Positions 49,027 to 57,982 of a stretch of DNA of 64,000 bases are shown here, one piece after another. Made by a program: the position numbers and the translations under genes. The first letter of the stretch is position 1; the number at the start of each line of letters is the position of its first letter. Below the pieces are notes generated by a model. The model did not search any database. It had not been told where the DNA came from and worked only from the letters and a program-made list of their open reading frames with translations. Location of the stretch: NCBI GenBank assembly GCA_934675095.1, contig CAKUPC010000001.1, positions 62,001 to 126,000 of the forward strand. The letters run 5' to 3'. The stretch is from an uncultured Bacteroidales bacterium. GTDB taxonomy: Bacteria; Bacteroidota; Bacteroidia; Bacteroidales; UBA932.

Positions 49027-51834
49027 ATGAAATTCAGTGCCACAATCAAAACCGCGCTCTGCTGCGCCGCTTTTCTTCTGACAATCGAGTCCTTCTCTGC
49101 GGAGCCGGCGTTCAAGTTCCGGACGAAGAACCGGAAGATGTACCATAAAGGCTGGATAGACCTCAACAAGAACGGGGTCAAGGATGTGTATGAAGACCCG
49201 TCTGCGGACATCGACGCGAGGGTGGAGGACCTGCTCTCGCGGATGACGCTTGACGAGAAGACCTGCCAGATGGTGACTCTCTACGGCTACGGGCGCGTTC
49301 TTGCGGATCCGCTCCCGACCCCGGAGTGGAAGGCAAAGCTGTGGAAGGACGGGATGGGCGCGATTGACGAGCACCTGAACGGCTTCCGCCAGTGGGGAAT
49401 GCCGATTGAGATGTATAGTCCCTACCTCTGGTCGGCATCGACCCATGCGGCGGCTATGAACGAGGTTCAGCGCTTCTTCATCGAGGACACGCGGCTCGGC
49501 ATTCCTACTGATTTCACGAACGAGGGAATACGTGGCGTGGAGGCATACCGGGCGACGAATTTCCCGACCCAGCTCGGACTCGGGCACACCTGGGACGGGG
49601 AACTCATCCGCGAGGTCGGGCGCATCACCGGGCGTGAGGGCCGGCTTCTGGGCTACACCAACGTCTATGCACCGATTCTTGACGTGGGGCGTGACCAGAG
49701 GTGGGGGCGCTACGAGGAGGTCTATGGCGAGTCGCCCTATCTTGTGGGCGAGCTCGGCGTGCAGATGACCCTCGGAATGCAGACCGACTTTCAGGTGGCG
49801 GCTACGGCCAAGCATTTTGTCGCATACTCCAATAATAAGGGCGCGCGCGAGGGAATGGCCCGCGTGGACCCGCAGACATCTCCCCACGAAGTCGAGGCTG
49901 TCCATGTGCAGCCGTGGCGGGAGGTGATTTCCCGTGCCGGCCTGCTCGGGGCAATGGTTTCATACAACGACTATGACGGCGAGCCTGTCGAGGGCAGCCA
50001 CTATTGGCTGACGGAGCGCTTGCGCGACGAGTTCGGCTTCCGAGGCTACCTCGTGAGCGACAGTGACGCGGTGGAATATCTCTACACCAAGCATCATGTC
50101 GCTGCTGACATGAAGGAGGCCGTGCGTCAGAGCGTGATGGCCGGACTGAACGTGCGCTGCACATTCCGCTCTCCGGACAGTTATGTGCTTCCGCTGAGAG
50201 AACTTGTCGAGGAAGGAACTGTGCCTATGTCCGTGATTGACGAGAGGGTGCGCGACATACTTCGCGTGAAGTTCCTCGTTGGGCTGTTCGACAATCCCTA
50301 CCAGACCGACTATGCGGCCGCCGACGATGAGGTTGACGGCGTGGAGAACAACAAGGTCGCGCTGCGTGCCTCGCTTGAGTCTCTCGTGCTGCTGAAGAAT
50401 GCCGCCTCGGACTCTCCGTTCGGAACTGACGGGAAGGCGCTGCCGCTGAACGCTGCGGCTCTGCGCCGCGTGGCTGTGATAGGCCCCAATGCAGATTACA
50501 CCGGCTATGCCAGCCTTCACTACGGACCTCTCGGGACAGAGAATGTCTCCGTCCTGAAGGGGCTGCGCACGGCTCTTGAGGGCAAGGCGGAGGTGGTCTA
50601 TGCAAAGGGCTGCGAACTGGTTGACAAGACCTGGCCGGAGTCGGAGATTCTTCCGACCGACCCGGATGCCGAAGAGCTTGCGGGGATTGCCGAGGCCGTG
50701 AAGGCCGCCGAGTCTTCCGATGTCGCGGTGCTCGTGCTCGGAGGCGGCCCGCGGACCTGCGGCGAGAACAAGAGCCGCTCCTCTCTCGAACTTCCGGGCC
50801 GGCAGAACCTGCTGCTGAAGGAGGTGAAGAAGACCGGCAAGCCTGTGATTGTCGTGCTCATAAACGGCCGTCCTCTTTCCGTGAACTATGCGGACAAGGT
50901 GGCGGACGCGATTCTGGAGGCATGGTATCCTGGAGCGCACGGCGGCACGGCAGTGGCGATGGCCCTGCTCGGGGAATACAACCCCGGCGGCAGGCTGACC
51001 GTGACCTTCCCGCGCACCGTGGGGCAGATTCCGTTCAATTTCCCGTGCAAGAGAGCCTCACAGGTCGATGGACGCAAGGAACTCGGTCCGGACGGTTGGG
51101 CCAGCCGCGTCAACGGCGCCCTCTACGACTTCGGATACGGCCTGTCATACACGACTTTCGAATATTCCGACATCCGTCTTTCATCCGCGTCCATCGCCCC
51201 GACCGACTCCGTCCATGTCTCGTTCACAGTGACGAACACCGGAAAGAGACGCGGCGACGAGGTCGTCCAGCTCTATGTGGAGGACTGCCTCGCCTCGCTG
51301 ACTGCCTACGAGAAGGTTCTCCGCGGCTTCGAGAGAATTTCTCTTGAACCGGGCGAGACAAAGTCCGTCGAATTTGCCCTGTCTCCGAAGGATCTCTCAA
51401 TGCTGGACAGGAACATGAAGCCGGTGGTGGAGCCGGGAGATTTCGAGATTATGGCAGGTGCATCCTCGACCGACATCCGCCTGAAGTCTAAGCTTACCGT
51501 CATTGACCCTTCTTCCGGGCGCGGGACAGCCGTCTCCGCCGCGGATGCCGAAAATGAGTCGCTCTATCCGGCTCAGCTGGACAAGGGGGATTTCCTTACC
51601 GTTCCGGTCAGCGGCAGTGTCAGGGGAGTCCGCATCTGCTTCGGACCGGGCACCGATGCCGACATCACCGTTCAGATTACGAGCGGCGGAGGTCAGTTCC
51701 TCACCGTCGGACGTGCGGAAGGCTGCGGTGGTGGCGGTCGTGAAGTCTCTTTCCCCGCGACAGATACGTCCGAACTTCGCGTTGCGATTGACCGTGGAAC
51801 TGCGGCGATTGACAATATGGAAATATTATTTTGA
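49027..51834 (+). CDS. GH3 glycoside hydrolase (beta-glucosidase/xylosidase type)
   Basis: A 935-residue exported enzyme with signal peptide to FSAEP. It has the full GH3 layout: N-terminal TIM-barrel with RWGRYEEVYGESPYL and KHFVAYSNNKG, the nucleophile Asp345 in YLVSDSDAVEYL, the alpha/beta sandwich domain (VLVLGGGPRTCGENKSR), and the fibronectin-III-like end (FGYGLSYTTFEYSDI). A further C-terminal extension of about 110 residues follows (DKGDFLTVPVSGSVRGVRI), perhaps a small carbohydrate-binding domain. It would remove terminal beta-linked sugars in the periplasm. The ATG at 49027 gives the signal peptide; a TTG at 49009 is unlikely. Confidence 0.93.
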   Translation: MKFSATIKTALCCAAFLLTIESFSAEPAFKFRTKNRKMYHKGWIDLNKNGVKDVYEDPSADIDARVEDLLSRMTLDEKTCQMVTLYGYGRVLADPLPTPEWKAKLWKDGMGAIDEHLNGFRQWGMPIEMYSPYLWSASTHAAAMNEVQRFFIEDTRLGIPTDFTNEGIRGVEAYRATNFPTQLGLGHTWDGELIREVGRITGREGRLLGYTNVYAPILDVGRDQRWGRYEEVYGESPYLVGELGVQMTLGMQTDFQVAATAKHFVAYSNNKGAREGMARVDPQTSPHEVEAVHVQPWREVISRAGLLGAMVSYNDYDGEPVEGSHYWLTERLRDEFGFRGYLVSDSDAVEYLYTKHHVAADMKEAVRQSVMAGLNVRCTFRSPDSYVLPLRELVEEGTVPMSVIDERVRDILRVKFLVGLFDNPYQTDYAAADDEVDGVENNKVALRASLESLVLLKNAASDSPFGTDGKALPLNAAALRRVAVIGPNADYTGYASLHYGPLGTENVSVLKGLRTALEGKAEVVYAKGCELVDKTWPESEILPTDPDAEELAGIAEAVKAAESSDVAVLVLGGGPRTCGENKSRSSLELPGRQNLLLKEVKKTGKPVIVVLINGRPLSVNYADKVADAILEAWYPGAHGGTAVAMALLGEYNPGGRLTVTFPRTVGQIPFNFPCKRASQVDGRKELGPDGWASRVNGALYDFGYGLSYTTFEYSDIRLSSASIAPTDSVHVSFTVTNTGKRRGDEVVQLYVEDCLASLTAYEKVLRGFERISLEPGETKSVEFALSPKDLSMLDRNMKPVVEPGDFEIMAGASSTDIRLKSKLTVIDPSSGRGTAVSAADAENESLYPAQLDKGDFLTVPVSGSVRGVRICFGPGTDADITVQITSGGGQFLTVGRAEGCGGGGREVSFPATDTSELRVAIDRGTAAIDNMEILF

Positions 51835-51884
51835 TTCGGCGTTATCTGCCGGCAATTTGTTGATTTTTCGTAAATTATAAGAAT

Positions 51885-52553
51885 ATGGCAAAGTATAGTA
51901 AAATTCAGGTCATTCAGGCGGCGGTCTCCACGGGACTGGTGCCGGTGTTCTACAACCCGTGCGCGGAGACTTCAAAGAAGGTTCTCAAGGCGTGCTATGA
52001 CGGCGGCATCCGTGTGTTCGAGTTCACCAACAGGGGCGACTTCGCCCACGAGGTTTTCGCGGAACTGGTGAAATATGCAAATGCGGAACTACCGGGGATG
52101 ATTCTCGGAGCCGGTTCCGTGATTGACGCTCCGACTGCGGCGCTCTACATTCAGGAAGGAGCCAACTTCATTGTTGGGCCGCTCTTCAATCCGGCCATCG
52201 CTCCGATCTGCAACCGCCGCTGCGTGCCCTACATCCCCGGCTGCGGCTCGGCGACCGAAATCGGAATGGCTCAGGAGGCTGGCTGCGACATCTGCAAGGC
52301 TTTCCCGGGCGACGTGCTCGGCCCCGCTTTCGTCAAGGGCGTGAAGGCTCCGATGCCGTGGACGCAGATTCTCGTGACCGGCGGCGTGAAGCCCGAGGCG
52401 GAGAACCTCAAGGCGTGGTTCAGGGCCGGCGCTTCCTGCGTGGGAATGGGCAGCAACCTCTTCCCGAAGGACGTCATCAAGGCAGGCGACTGGGCCGCCG
52501 TCACGGAACTTTGCCGCAACTCCCTTAAAATCATCGCTGACGTTCGTCAGTAA
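51885..52553 (+). CDS. kdgA: 2-keto-3-deoxy-6-phosphogluconate aldolase
   Basis: A 222-residue class I aldolase cleaving KDPG to pyruvate and glyceraldehyde-3-phosphate. The Schiff-base lysine is Lys138 in [10 protein letters not shown]; the general-base glutamate is Glu46 in VFEFTNRG; the phosphate-binding VTGGV and CVGMGSNLF motifs are present. It completes the hexuronate pathway started by uxaC. Last gene of the kdgK operon; a strong terminator begins seven bases after the stop. Confidence 0.95.
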   Translation: MAKYSKIQVIQAAVSTGLVPVFYNPCAETSKKVLKACYDGGIRVFEFTNRGDFAHEVFAELVKYANAELPGMILGAGSVIDAPTAALYIQEGANFIVGPLFNPAIAPICNRRCVPYIPGCGSATEIGMAQEAGCDICKAFPGDVLGPAFVKGVKAPMPWTQILVTGGVKPEAENLKAWFRAGASCVGMGSNLFPKDVIKAGDWAAVTELCRNSLKIIADVRQ

Positions 52554-52560
52554 CAATCGT

Positions 52561-52601
52561 GGCACAGGACAAGAAAGCGCCCTGTGCCGCGTCTTTTTTT
52601 T
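52561..52601 (+). terminator. Rho-independent terminator after kdgA
   Basis: GGCACAGG (52561-52568) pairs perfectly with CCTGTGCC (52581-52588) around a 12-base loop; a run of eight T follows at 52594-52601. It separates the kdgK operon from exuT. Confidence 0.88.
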
Positions 52602-52666
52602 ACAAAACATAGAAACATGAAAAGATGACGCAGGTCGTTTTTTTAGGTTTCATAACACAGAACATA

Positions 52667-54190
52667 ATGGCCAGCAAAGACAAAATGACCAATTTCCGGT
52701 GGGTAATCTGCGCGATGCTCTTTCTCGCGACCACCGTCAACTATCTCGACCGTCAGGTGCTTTCCCTCACCTGGGACGAGTTCATAAAGCCCGAATTTCA
52801 TTGGGACGAATCCCATTACGGAACGATAACTTCCATATTTTCAATAGTCTATGCCGTCTGTATGCTCTTCGCGGGGCGCTTCATCGACTGGATGGGCACG
52901 AAGAAGGGCTACCTCTGGGCCATTGGAATATGGTCGGCCGGAGCCTGCCTCCACGCCTTCTGCGGAGTCATCACCGAGAGCGTTGTCGGACTGCACAGCG
53001 CGGCGGAACTCATGCAGGCTACAGGTGATGTTGCGGTGCTGATTTCGACCGTGAGCATGTACTGCTTCCTCGTTGCCCGCAGCGTGCTCGCGCTCGGTGA
53101 GGCCGGCAACTTCCCTGCGGCAATCAAGACCACGGCGGAGTACTTCCCGAAGAAGGACCGCGCCTTCGCGACCTCAATCTTCAATGCCGGCGCGTCCATC
53201 GGCGCCCTCATAGCCCCGCTCACGATTCCGCTGCTCGCAAAGGCCTGCGGATGGGAGATGGCGTTCATCATCATCGGTGTCCTCGGATTCATCTGGATGG
53301 GAATCTGGGTCTTCGTCTATGAGAAGCCGGAAAAGTCGAAGTTCGTGAACAAGGCCGAACTCGAATACATCGAGCAGGACAAGGTCATCGAGGCTGAACC
53401 GGTGATTTCAGTGGAATCCGACCTGAAAGTCGTTTCCGAAGCTGGCGTCGCTGAAGAGAAAGTCTCGGTGGAGGTGGGCAAACCACGACATGATTCGGGG
53501 AAGAAAATCACCATCTGGCAGGCTCTGAAGTACCGCCAGACATGGGCGGTCATTTCCGGGCGCTTCATGGCCGACGGCGTGTGGTGGTTCTTCCTCTTCT
53601 GGACTCCGTCCTACCTTAACACTCAGTTCGGCATCAAGACCACCGAACCTCTTGGCATGGCTCTGATTTTCACCCTCTACGCCATCACGATGCTCTCCAT
53701 CGCCGGCGGCAAGCTCCCGACCCTCTTCATCAACAGGGCGATGAGCAGGGGCGGCAAGTTCGACCCTTACGCCGCGCGCATGAAGGCGATGCTCATCTTC
53801 GCGATATTCCCGATATGCGTCCTCCTTGCGCAGCCCCTCGGCACCATATCCCCTTGGTTCCCGACCATCCTCATCGGCGTCGGATGCGCAGCGCACCAGT
53901 CCTGGTCGGCCAATGTCTATACGACGGTAAGCGACATGTTCCCTAAATCGGCGGTCGCCACAGTCACCGGCATCGGCGGAATGGCAGGCGGCATCAGCTC
54001 CATGATCATGCAGAAGTCCGCCGGCGAGCTTTTCGTCTGGTCGGACAAGGTCGGCCTTCATTTCCTCGGCTTCGAGGGCAAGAGCGCCGGCTACTTCATA
54101 GTCTTCTGCATCTGCGCCTTCGCCTACTTGATCGGCTGGTTCCTGATGAAGGCTTTCGTCCCTCGCTACAAGGTCGTCGATGCAGAGTAG
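52667..54190 (+). CDS. exuT: Hexuronate MFS transporter
   Basis: A 507-residue major facilitator protein of the anion:cation symporter branch (ExuT/GudP-like). It begins with the conserved FRWVICAMLFLATTVNYLDRQ first span and has the family LALGEAGNFPAAIKTTAEYFPKKDR loop. Twelve spans are likely. The central cytoplasmic loop (about 225-295) carries an unusually long, Glu/Val-rich insertion before KITIWQALK. The start is the ATG at 52667. It lies behind the kdgA terminator and must have its own promoter; TAGGTTTC at 52645 is a weak candidate. Its last 25 bases overlap the end of the opposite ATPase gene. Confidence 0.9.
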   Translation: MASKDKMTNFRWVICAMLFLATTVNYLDRQVLSLTWDEFIKPEFHWDESHYGTITSIFSIVYAVCMLFAGRFIDWMGTKKGYLWAIGIWSAGACLHAFCGVITESVVGLHSAAELMQATGDVAVLISTVSMYCFLVARSVLALGEAGNFPAAIKTTAEYFPKKDRAFATSIFNAGASIGALIAPLTIPLLAKACGWEMAFIIIGVLGFIWMGIWVFVYEKPEKSKFVNKAELEYIEQDKVIEAEPVISVESDLKVVSEAGVAEEKVSVEVGKPRHDSGKKITIWQALKYRQTWAVISGRFMADGVWWFFLFWTPSYLNTQFGIKTTEPLGMALIFTLYAITMLSIAGGKLPTLFINRAMSRGGKFDPYAARMKAMLIFAIFPICVLLAQPLGTISPWFPTILIGVGCAAHQSWSANVYTTVSDMFPKSAVATVTGIGGMAGGISSMIMQKSAGELFVWSDKVGLHFLGFEGKSAGYFIVFCICAFAYLIGWFLMKAFVPRYKVVDAE

Positions 54191-55452
54191 TCTTGATTCA
54201 ACAACCATTTCCAGATAGGGACGACACGTATGACCTTTCCTGAAATTTCAAGCGTCTTATCTTCGTCGCGGGTGACTATTAGCAGAGTTTCGCTCTCCAG
54301 GACAGACGTTGCCTTGAGCAGCGATGTCGTTTCCCGCTCGAACGTGTCGCTGTCGGAAAGAGAATAGCACACCTGTACGGCAAGCTTCGCTTCAGGGACA
54401 TAAAAATCCAGTTCGATGCCGTGATTGTAAAAAAAGACGGCATCCTCTCTTCCATATTTTCTGAACAGCGTCACCGCGACGAGGTTTTCCAGCAGAGACG
54501 TGTTCGCGTCCAGAAGAAAAAGGTTCAATATCCCGTTGTCCGTGAAATAATATTTCGGCGACGTTTCTTTTTCCACAAGTTTTCCGGCTATGTTCCTGAC
54601 CGGAGTGATGAGCCAGGCATCTTTTGCGAAGTCGATGTAGTTTATTACTGTGCCGGTACCTATTTTTATTCCCGTCGCCGCTATTATGTTCGCAAGGCGG
54701 GTGTAGGAAACCGGCTGTTTCAGGCTTTCCGCTATTTTCCTGAACATCATCCGCAGTGCTACCGTGTTCTCGATTTTGTGCCTTGCGGCAATGTCCCCCA
54801 GATAAATCTTTTGATAGACGCTTGTCAGGTAGTCCCGTTTTGATTCCAGCATGCTCCCTTCAGGAAATCCTCCGAACTTAAAATAATCGTCGAAGACGCG
54901 CTGAAATCCGGCCTTCTGTTCCGTGGAATAAAAGGATGCCGGCGTGACGGTGACGGATTTTGCCCTGAGATATTCTTCAAATGAATATGGATATACATCT
55001 ACATTTATATATCTTCCGCCAAGCGTCGACTGGATTTCCTTGCTGAGCATTTTCGCATTGCTTCCGGTGATATATACTCTGTATTTGCTGTCGGCAAGAC
55101 GTCTCGCGAACTTTTCCCACCCGTCTATGTTCTGAATCTCGTCAAGGAACAATATCGGACGCTTCCCATACATTTCCATGTGTGTCTCCAGCAGCAGATT
55201 CAGTTCCATTGCCGTCATACCGCCCAGACGCTCGTCCTCAAAGTTTATATAGAGCATCTCATCCCATCCGGTTCCTGATTCAAGAAGTTGTCTGATACGC
55301 TGGAACAGCAGATACGACTTCCCCGCGCGGCGGATGCCCGTGAAGACATAATTCCCGAATTCCTCGAATTTGAAATCACGTTTCACCACCTCGCATCTCA
55401 TGACGTCATTCTGATTGTCAAACAATATGGTTTTCAACAATTCTTTGTCCAT
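54166..55452 (-). CDS. AAA ATPase with winged helix and nuclease-like tail (DUF4143 type)
   Basis: A 428-residue protein. Walker A is GIRRAGKS at 39-46; Walker B is RPILFLDEIQNI near 93-104. The winged-helix segment is SYTRLANIIAATGIKIGTGT. In the DUF4143 tail ELDFYVPEAKLAVQVCYSL stands where a PD-(D/E)XK core is expected; the E-x-K pair is replaced by Q-V-C, so nuclease activity is doubtful. The conserved end PIWKWLL is followed by ten residues read from the antisense of exuT, whose stop region supplies this gene's stop codon. It separates exuT from lacI and has its own promoter under a 33-bp palindrome array. Confidence 0.88.
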   Translation of the reverse strand: MDKELLKTILFDNQNDVMRCEVVKRDFKFEEFGNYVFTGIRRAGKSYLLFQRIRQLLESGTGWDEMLYINFEDERLGGMTAMELNLLLETHMEMYGKRPILFLDEIQNIDGWEKFARRLADSKYRVYITGSNAKMLSKEIQSTLGGRYINVDVYPYSFEEYLRAKSVTVTPASFYSTEQKAGFQRVFDDYFKFGGFPEGSMLESKRDYLTSVYQKIYLGDIAARHKIENTVALRMMFRKIAESLKQPVSYTRLANIIAATGIKIGTGTVINYIDFAKDAWLITPVRNIAGKLVEKETSPKYYFTDNGILNLFLLDANTSLLENLVAVTLFRKYGREDAVFFYNHGIELDFYVPEAKLAVQVCYSLSDSDTFERETTSLLKATSVLESETLLIVTRDEDKTLEISGKVIRVVPIWKWLLNQDYSASTTL

Positions 55453-55469
55453 ACAGCCTTAATTTTTGA

Positions 55470-55477
55470 CAAAAATA
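55470..55477 (-). promoter_or_regulatory. Putative -7 box of the third ATPase gene
   Basis: Minus-strand TATTTTTG, an exact TAnnTTTG match, 18-25 bases before the ATG. TTTG (55499-55496) lies 18 bases upstream, inside the first palindrome of the array. Confidence 0.6.
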
Positions 55478-55569
55478 ATGATTTTATTCCGTCGACAAAA
55501 CAAAATTGCATTATTTTTATTCTGTCGGTAGAACGAAAATGGTCAAATTCTATTCTGCGCGCAGAACGC
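55478..55569. repeat. Three direct repeats of 33 bp, each with a palindromic core
   Basis: TTTTATTCCGTCGACAAAAC, TTTTATTCTGTCGGTAGAAC and TTCTATTCTGCGCGCAGAAC recur at a period of exactly 33 bp; cores begin at 55487, 55520 and 55553. The third core TTCTGCGCGCAGAA is a perfect 14-bp palindrome. Centres lie about 42, 75 and 108 bases upstream of the ATPase ATG, nearly the same as at the second ATPase although the sequences differ. Confidence 0.85.
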
Positions 55570-55574
55570 CACGG

Positions 55575-56636
55575 CTAATAGAACCTGCAGTTGTAGCGGG
55601 AGAGGAGGTCGATGGAGCTGAAGTTGTCGGGGTGGAGGGGGCGTTTGCCGAGGACGAGGAAATCGGTGAGGACGGTGACGGCTTCCTGCGCGTCGCGGTC
55701 GGAGTGCTGGGCTATGAGATACTTCACATAGCCGTCCTTCAGGGCGGTCATGTTCCTGTCGAGAATGTCGTAGCCGATGACGTTCCATCCCTTGAGACCC
55801 CGTTCGCGCAGATAGTCGGCGACGAGGTAGATGCGGGAGTTGAGGGTCACGATGTTCGGGCATCCGGTGACTTCGGCGAATGCATCGTCCATAGCCTTGT
55901 GCGCCTCGTCGGGATTGTTCGGGTTTATGACGACGTTCCGCACCTCCGTCTCCGGGAAGTGCGCGGTGAGATAGTCCATGAATCCGCGGCGGCGTTCCTG
56001 CGACGGGTCGGACAGCCCCTTGACATCGCGCTCGATTCGCACAAGATAGACCGTGTCCGTGCTTTCTTCAGCCGAGCCTGACATGAGCATATCCGCACAG
56101 AACGCGCCGCTGTCATAAATCGGCTGCCCGAAATAGGCCAGATGACCATACACCCCGCTCACGCTCGTGTTCAATATGACATAAGGTATGTCCGCCTCCT
56201 CCATCTCCACGGCCACGGTGCGCGTGGCGTCGAGGAACATCGGGGCTATGATCGCTCCGGAATATCCCTCCTCAATGACCCTGTGGCACTCTGAGAGGAA
56301 CGAATCCACATCATATTGGTCATACAGGCACTCGACGACGTTCACGGAGAATCGTCCGGCATATTCCCTTGCCTTCTCGACGCCTATGTGCGCGAGTTCC
56401 CAAAATTCCCCATCCCGATATTTCGGCAGCAGCACTGCAATCATGTGCGACTTGTTCTTCGCCAGCATCGACGCATAGACGTTCGGCTGGTAACCGAGTT
56501 CCTCGATGACCCTGAGCACTTTCTCCCGCGTCTTTTTCGACACCTCGCCCCTCTCGTGCAGCACCCGGTCAACCGTTCCGTTCGTGACTCCCGCTGCCTT
56601 CGCCACGTCGCTGATTGTAACTATGGAATTTTTCAT
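55575..56636 (-). CDS. LacI-family regulator of the hexuronate genes
   Basis: A 353-residue repressor-type protein. The N-terminal helix-turn-helix is TISDVAKAAGVTNGTVDRVLHERGEVS, the usual LacI head, followed by a periplasmic-binding-protein fold with a sugar site (NTSVSGVYGHLAYFGQ, NVIGYDILDRN). I start at the ATG at 56636; the frame is open five codons further. It is divergent from uxuA. The palindrome in the shared region (56685-56706) recurs between uxaC and kdgK, which marks the probable regulon. The inducer is likely a hexuronate or a pathway intermediate such as fructuronate; this is inference. Confidence 0.93.
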   Translation of the reverse strand: MKNSIVTISDVAKAAGVTNGTVDRVLHERGEVSKKTREKVLRVIEELGYQPNVYASMLAKNKSHMIAVLLPKYRDGEFWELAHIGVEKAREYAGRFSVNVVECLYDQYDVDSFLSECHRVIEEGYSGAIIAPMFLDATRTVAVEMEEADIPYVILNTSVSGVYGHLAYFGQPIYDSGAFCADMLMSGSAEESTDTVYLVRIERDVKGLSDPSQERRRGFMDYLTAHFPETEVRNVVINPNNPDEAHKAMDDAFAEVTGCPNIVTLNSRIYLVADYLRERGLKGWNVIGYDILDRNMTALKDGYVKYLIAQHSDRDAQEAVTVLTDFLVLGKRPLHPDNFSSIDLLSRYNCRFY

Positions 56637-56684
56637 ATCCTTAAACGGCAAATTTTCCGTAAAATTAGCAAATTATCCGAAATG

Positions 56685-56706
56685 TTTCCGTGCCCGTACA
56701 CGGAAA
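56685..56706. promoter_or_regulatory. LacI-type operator between lacI and uxuA
   Basis: TTTCCGTG-CCCGTA-CACGGAAA, a perfect 8-bp dyad around six bases. It matches the operator at 47829-47850 in arms and spacer length. It ends 14 bases before the uxuA -7 box, so it covers the -33 region. A half-site TTTTCCGT lies at 56654-56661, nearer to lacI. Confidence 0.82.
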
Positions 56707-56720
56707 TGAAAAAACATTGT

Positions 56721-56728
56721 TAAATTTG
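56721..56728 (+). promoter_or_regulatory. Putative -7 box of uxuA
   Basis: TAAATTTG, an exact TAnnTTTG match. A transcript starting about seven bases further leaves a leader of roughly 20 bases to the ATG at 56755, which supports that start over earlier ATG codons. Confidence 0.65.
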
Positions 56729-56754
56729 TGAAAAATATGTGTCTTATGATTCGA

Positions 56755-57915
56755 ATGACCGAAAGCTGGAGGTGGTACGGGCCGAATGACCCCGTGAGCC
56801 TGAGTTATATCAAGCAGACCGGGGTGACGGACATAGTCCACGCCCTGCATCATATCCCGAACGGGGAGGTGTGGACCGTCGAGGAAATCAGAAAGAGGCA
56901 GGAACTCATCGCCGAATCCGGGCTGAAATGGAGCGTCGTCGAGAGCGTGCCCGTGCATGAGCACATCAAGACCCGCGAGGGAGCATACCTTAAATATATA
57001 GAGAACTACAAGCAGAGCATACGCAATCTCGCGGAATGCGGAATCCATGTCATCACCTACAATTTCATGCCGGTCATCGACTGGACAAGGACCGACCTCA
57101 GCTTCCCTATGCCCGACGGCTCGCGCGCACTGAGGTTCGAGAAGGCCGCATTCATGGCGTTCGACCTTTTCATTCTCGGTCGAAAGGCCGCGTTCGACGA
57201 GTGGACTCCGGAGGAGATTGCGGTGGCGAAGGCCCGTTATGAGAAGATGGACGAGGCTGAGGCTCAGCTGATTAAGAGGAACATGATTGCCGGTCTTCCG
57301 GGAAGCGAGGAAAGTTTCACTTTGGAGCAGTTCCGTCAGGCGCTCTCACGCTACGACGGCGTGACCGAAGATCAGCTGCGCGAGAACCTCATATTCTTCC
57401 TTCAGCAGGTCTGCCCTGTGGCTGACGAGTGCGGCTCGGTCATGGTCATTCATCCTGACGACCCGCCTTACTCGCTGCTCGGACTTCCGCGCATACTCTC
57501 CACGGCCGAAGACTTCAGAAAGCTGATTGCGGCCGTTCCGAACCCTTCAAACGGGTTATGTCTCTGCACCGGCTCGTTCGGGGTGAGGGCGGACAACGAC
57601 TGCGTCGCCATGATGCGCGAGTTCGGCGACAGGGTCGGCTTCGTGCACCTGCGCACGACAAAGCGCGATGCCGAGGGCAATTTCTACGAGGCCAACCTGC
57701 TTGAGGGCGACGTGGATATGTACGGCATGATGGAGGCGCTGCTTGAGGTCGAGCAGAGGCGCGGGGTGAGCCTTCCGGTGCGTCCCGACCATGGCCACCA
57801 GATGTGCGACGACCTCGGCCGCAGGTCCAACCCGGGCTATTCGTGCTACGGGCGAATGCGCAGCCTGGCTGAACTTAGAGGGTTACAAGAGGGTATTATC
57901 AGGTCTATGAAGTAA
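56755..57915 (+). CDS. uxuA: Mannonate dehydratase
   Basis: A 386-residue TIM-barrel enzyme that dehydrates D-mannonate to 2-keto-3-deoxygluconate with a divalent metal. The family start [12 protein letters not shown] and [13 protein letters not shown] are near the N-terminus; the metal and substrate residues lie in [37 protein letters not shown] and the final RPDHGHQM. Start: ATG at 56755 aligns with the family N-terminus (MTESWRWYG against MEQTWRWYG of E. coli); in-frame ATG codons at 56737 and 56746 and a GTG at 56728 overlap or closely follow the promoter. Followed by the SDR gene after 67 bases. Confidence 0.95.
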   Translation: MTESWRWYGPNDPVSLSYIKQTGVTDIVHALHHIPNGEVWTVEEIRKRQELIAESGLKWSVVESVPVHEHIKTREGAYLKYIENYKQSIRNLAECGIHVITYNFMPVIDWTRTDLSFPMPDGSRALRFEKAAFMAFDLFILGRKAAFDEWTPEEIAVAKARYEKMDEAEAQLIKRNMIAGLPGSEESFTLEQFRQALSRYDGVTEDQLRENLIFFLQQVCPVADECGSVMVIHPDDPPYSLLGLPRILSTAEDFRKLIAAVPNPSNGLCLCTGSFGVRADNDCVAMMREFGDRVGFVHLRTTKRDAEGNFYEANLLEGDVDMYGMMEALLEVEQRRGVSLPVRPDHGHQMCDDLGRRSNPGYSCYGRMRSLAELRGLQEGIIRSMK

Positions 57916-57958
57916 TTGTCATTCCGAGCGGAACGAAGTGAAGTCGAGAAATCTTTAA
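57916..57958. repeat. Dispersed GTCATTCCGAGCG-type repeat
   Basis: The gap between uxuA and the SDR gene holds GTCATTCCGAGCGGAACGAA and GTGAAGTCGAGAAATCTTT. This resembles a short element scattered through many Bacteroidota genomes, as I recall it, often between genes. It is the only copy in the window. Confidence 0.55.
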
Positions 57959-57982
57959 TACGGAAAACAAATTTTGATAAAT

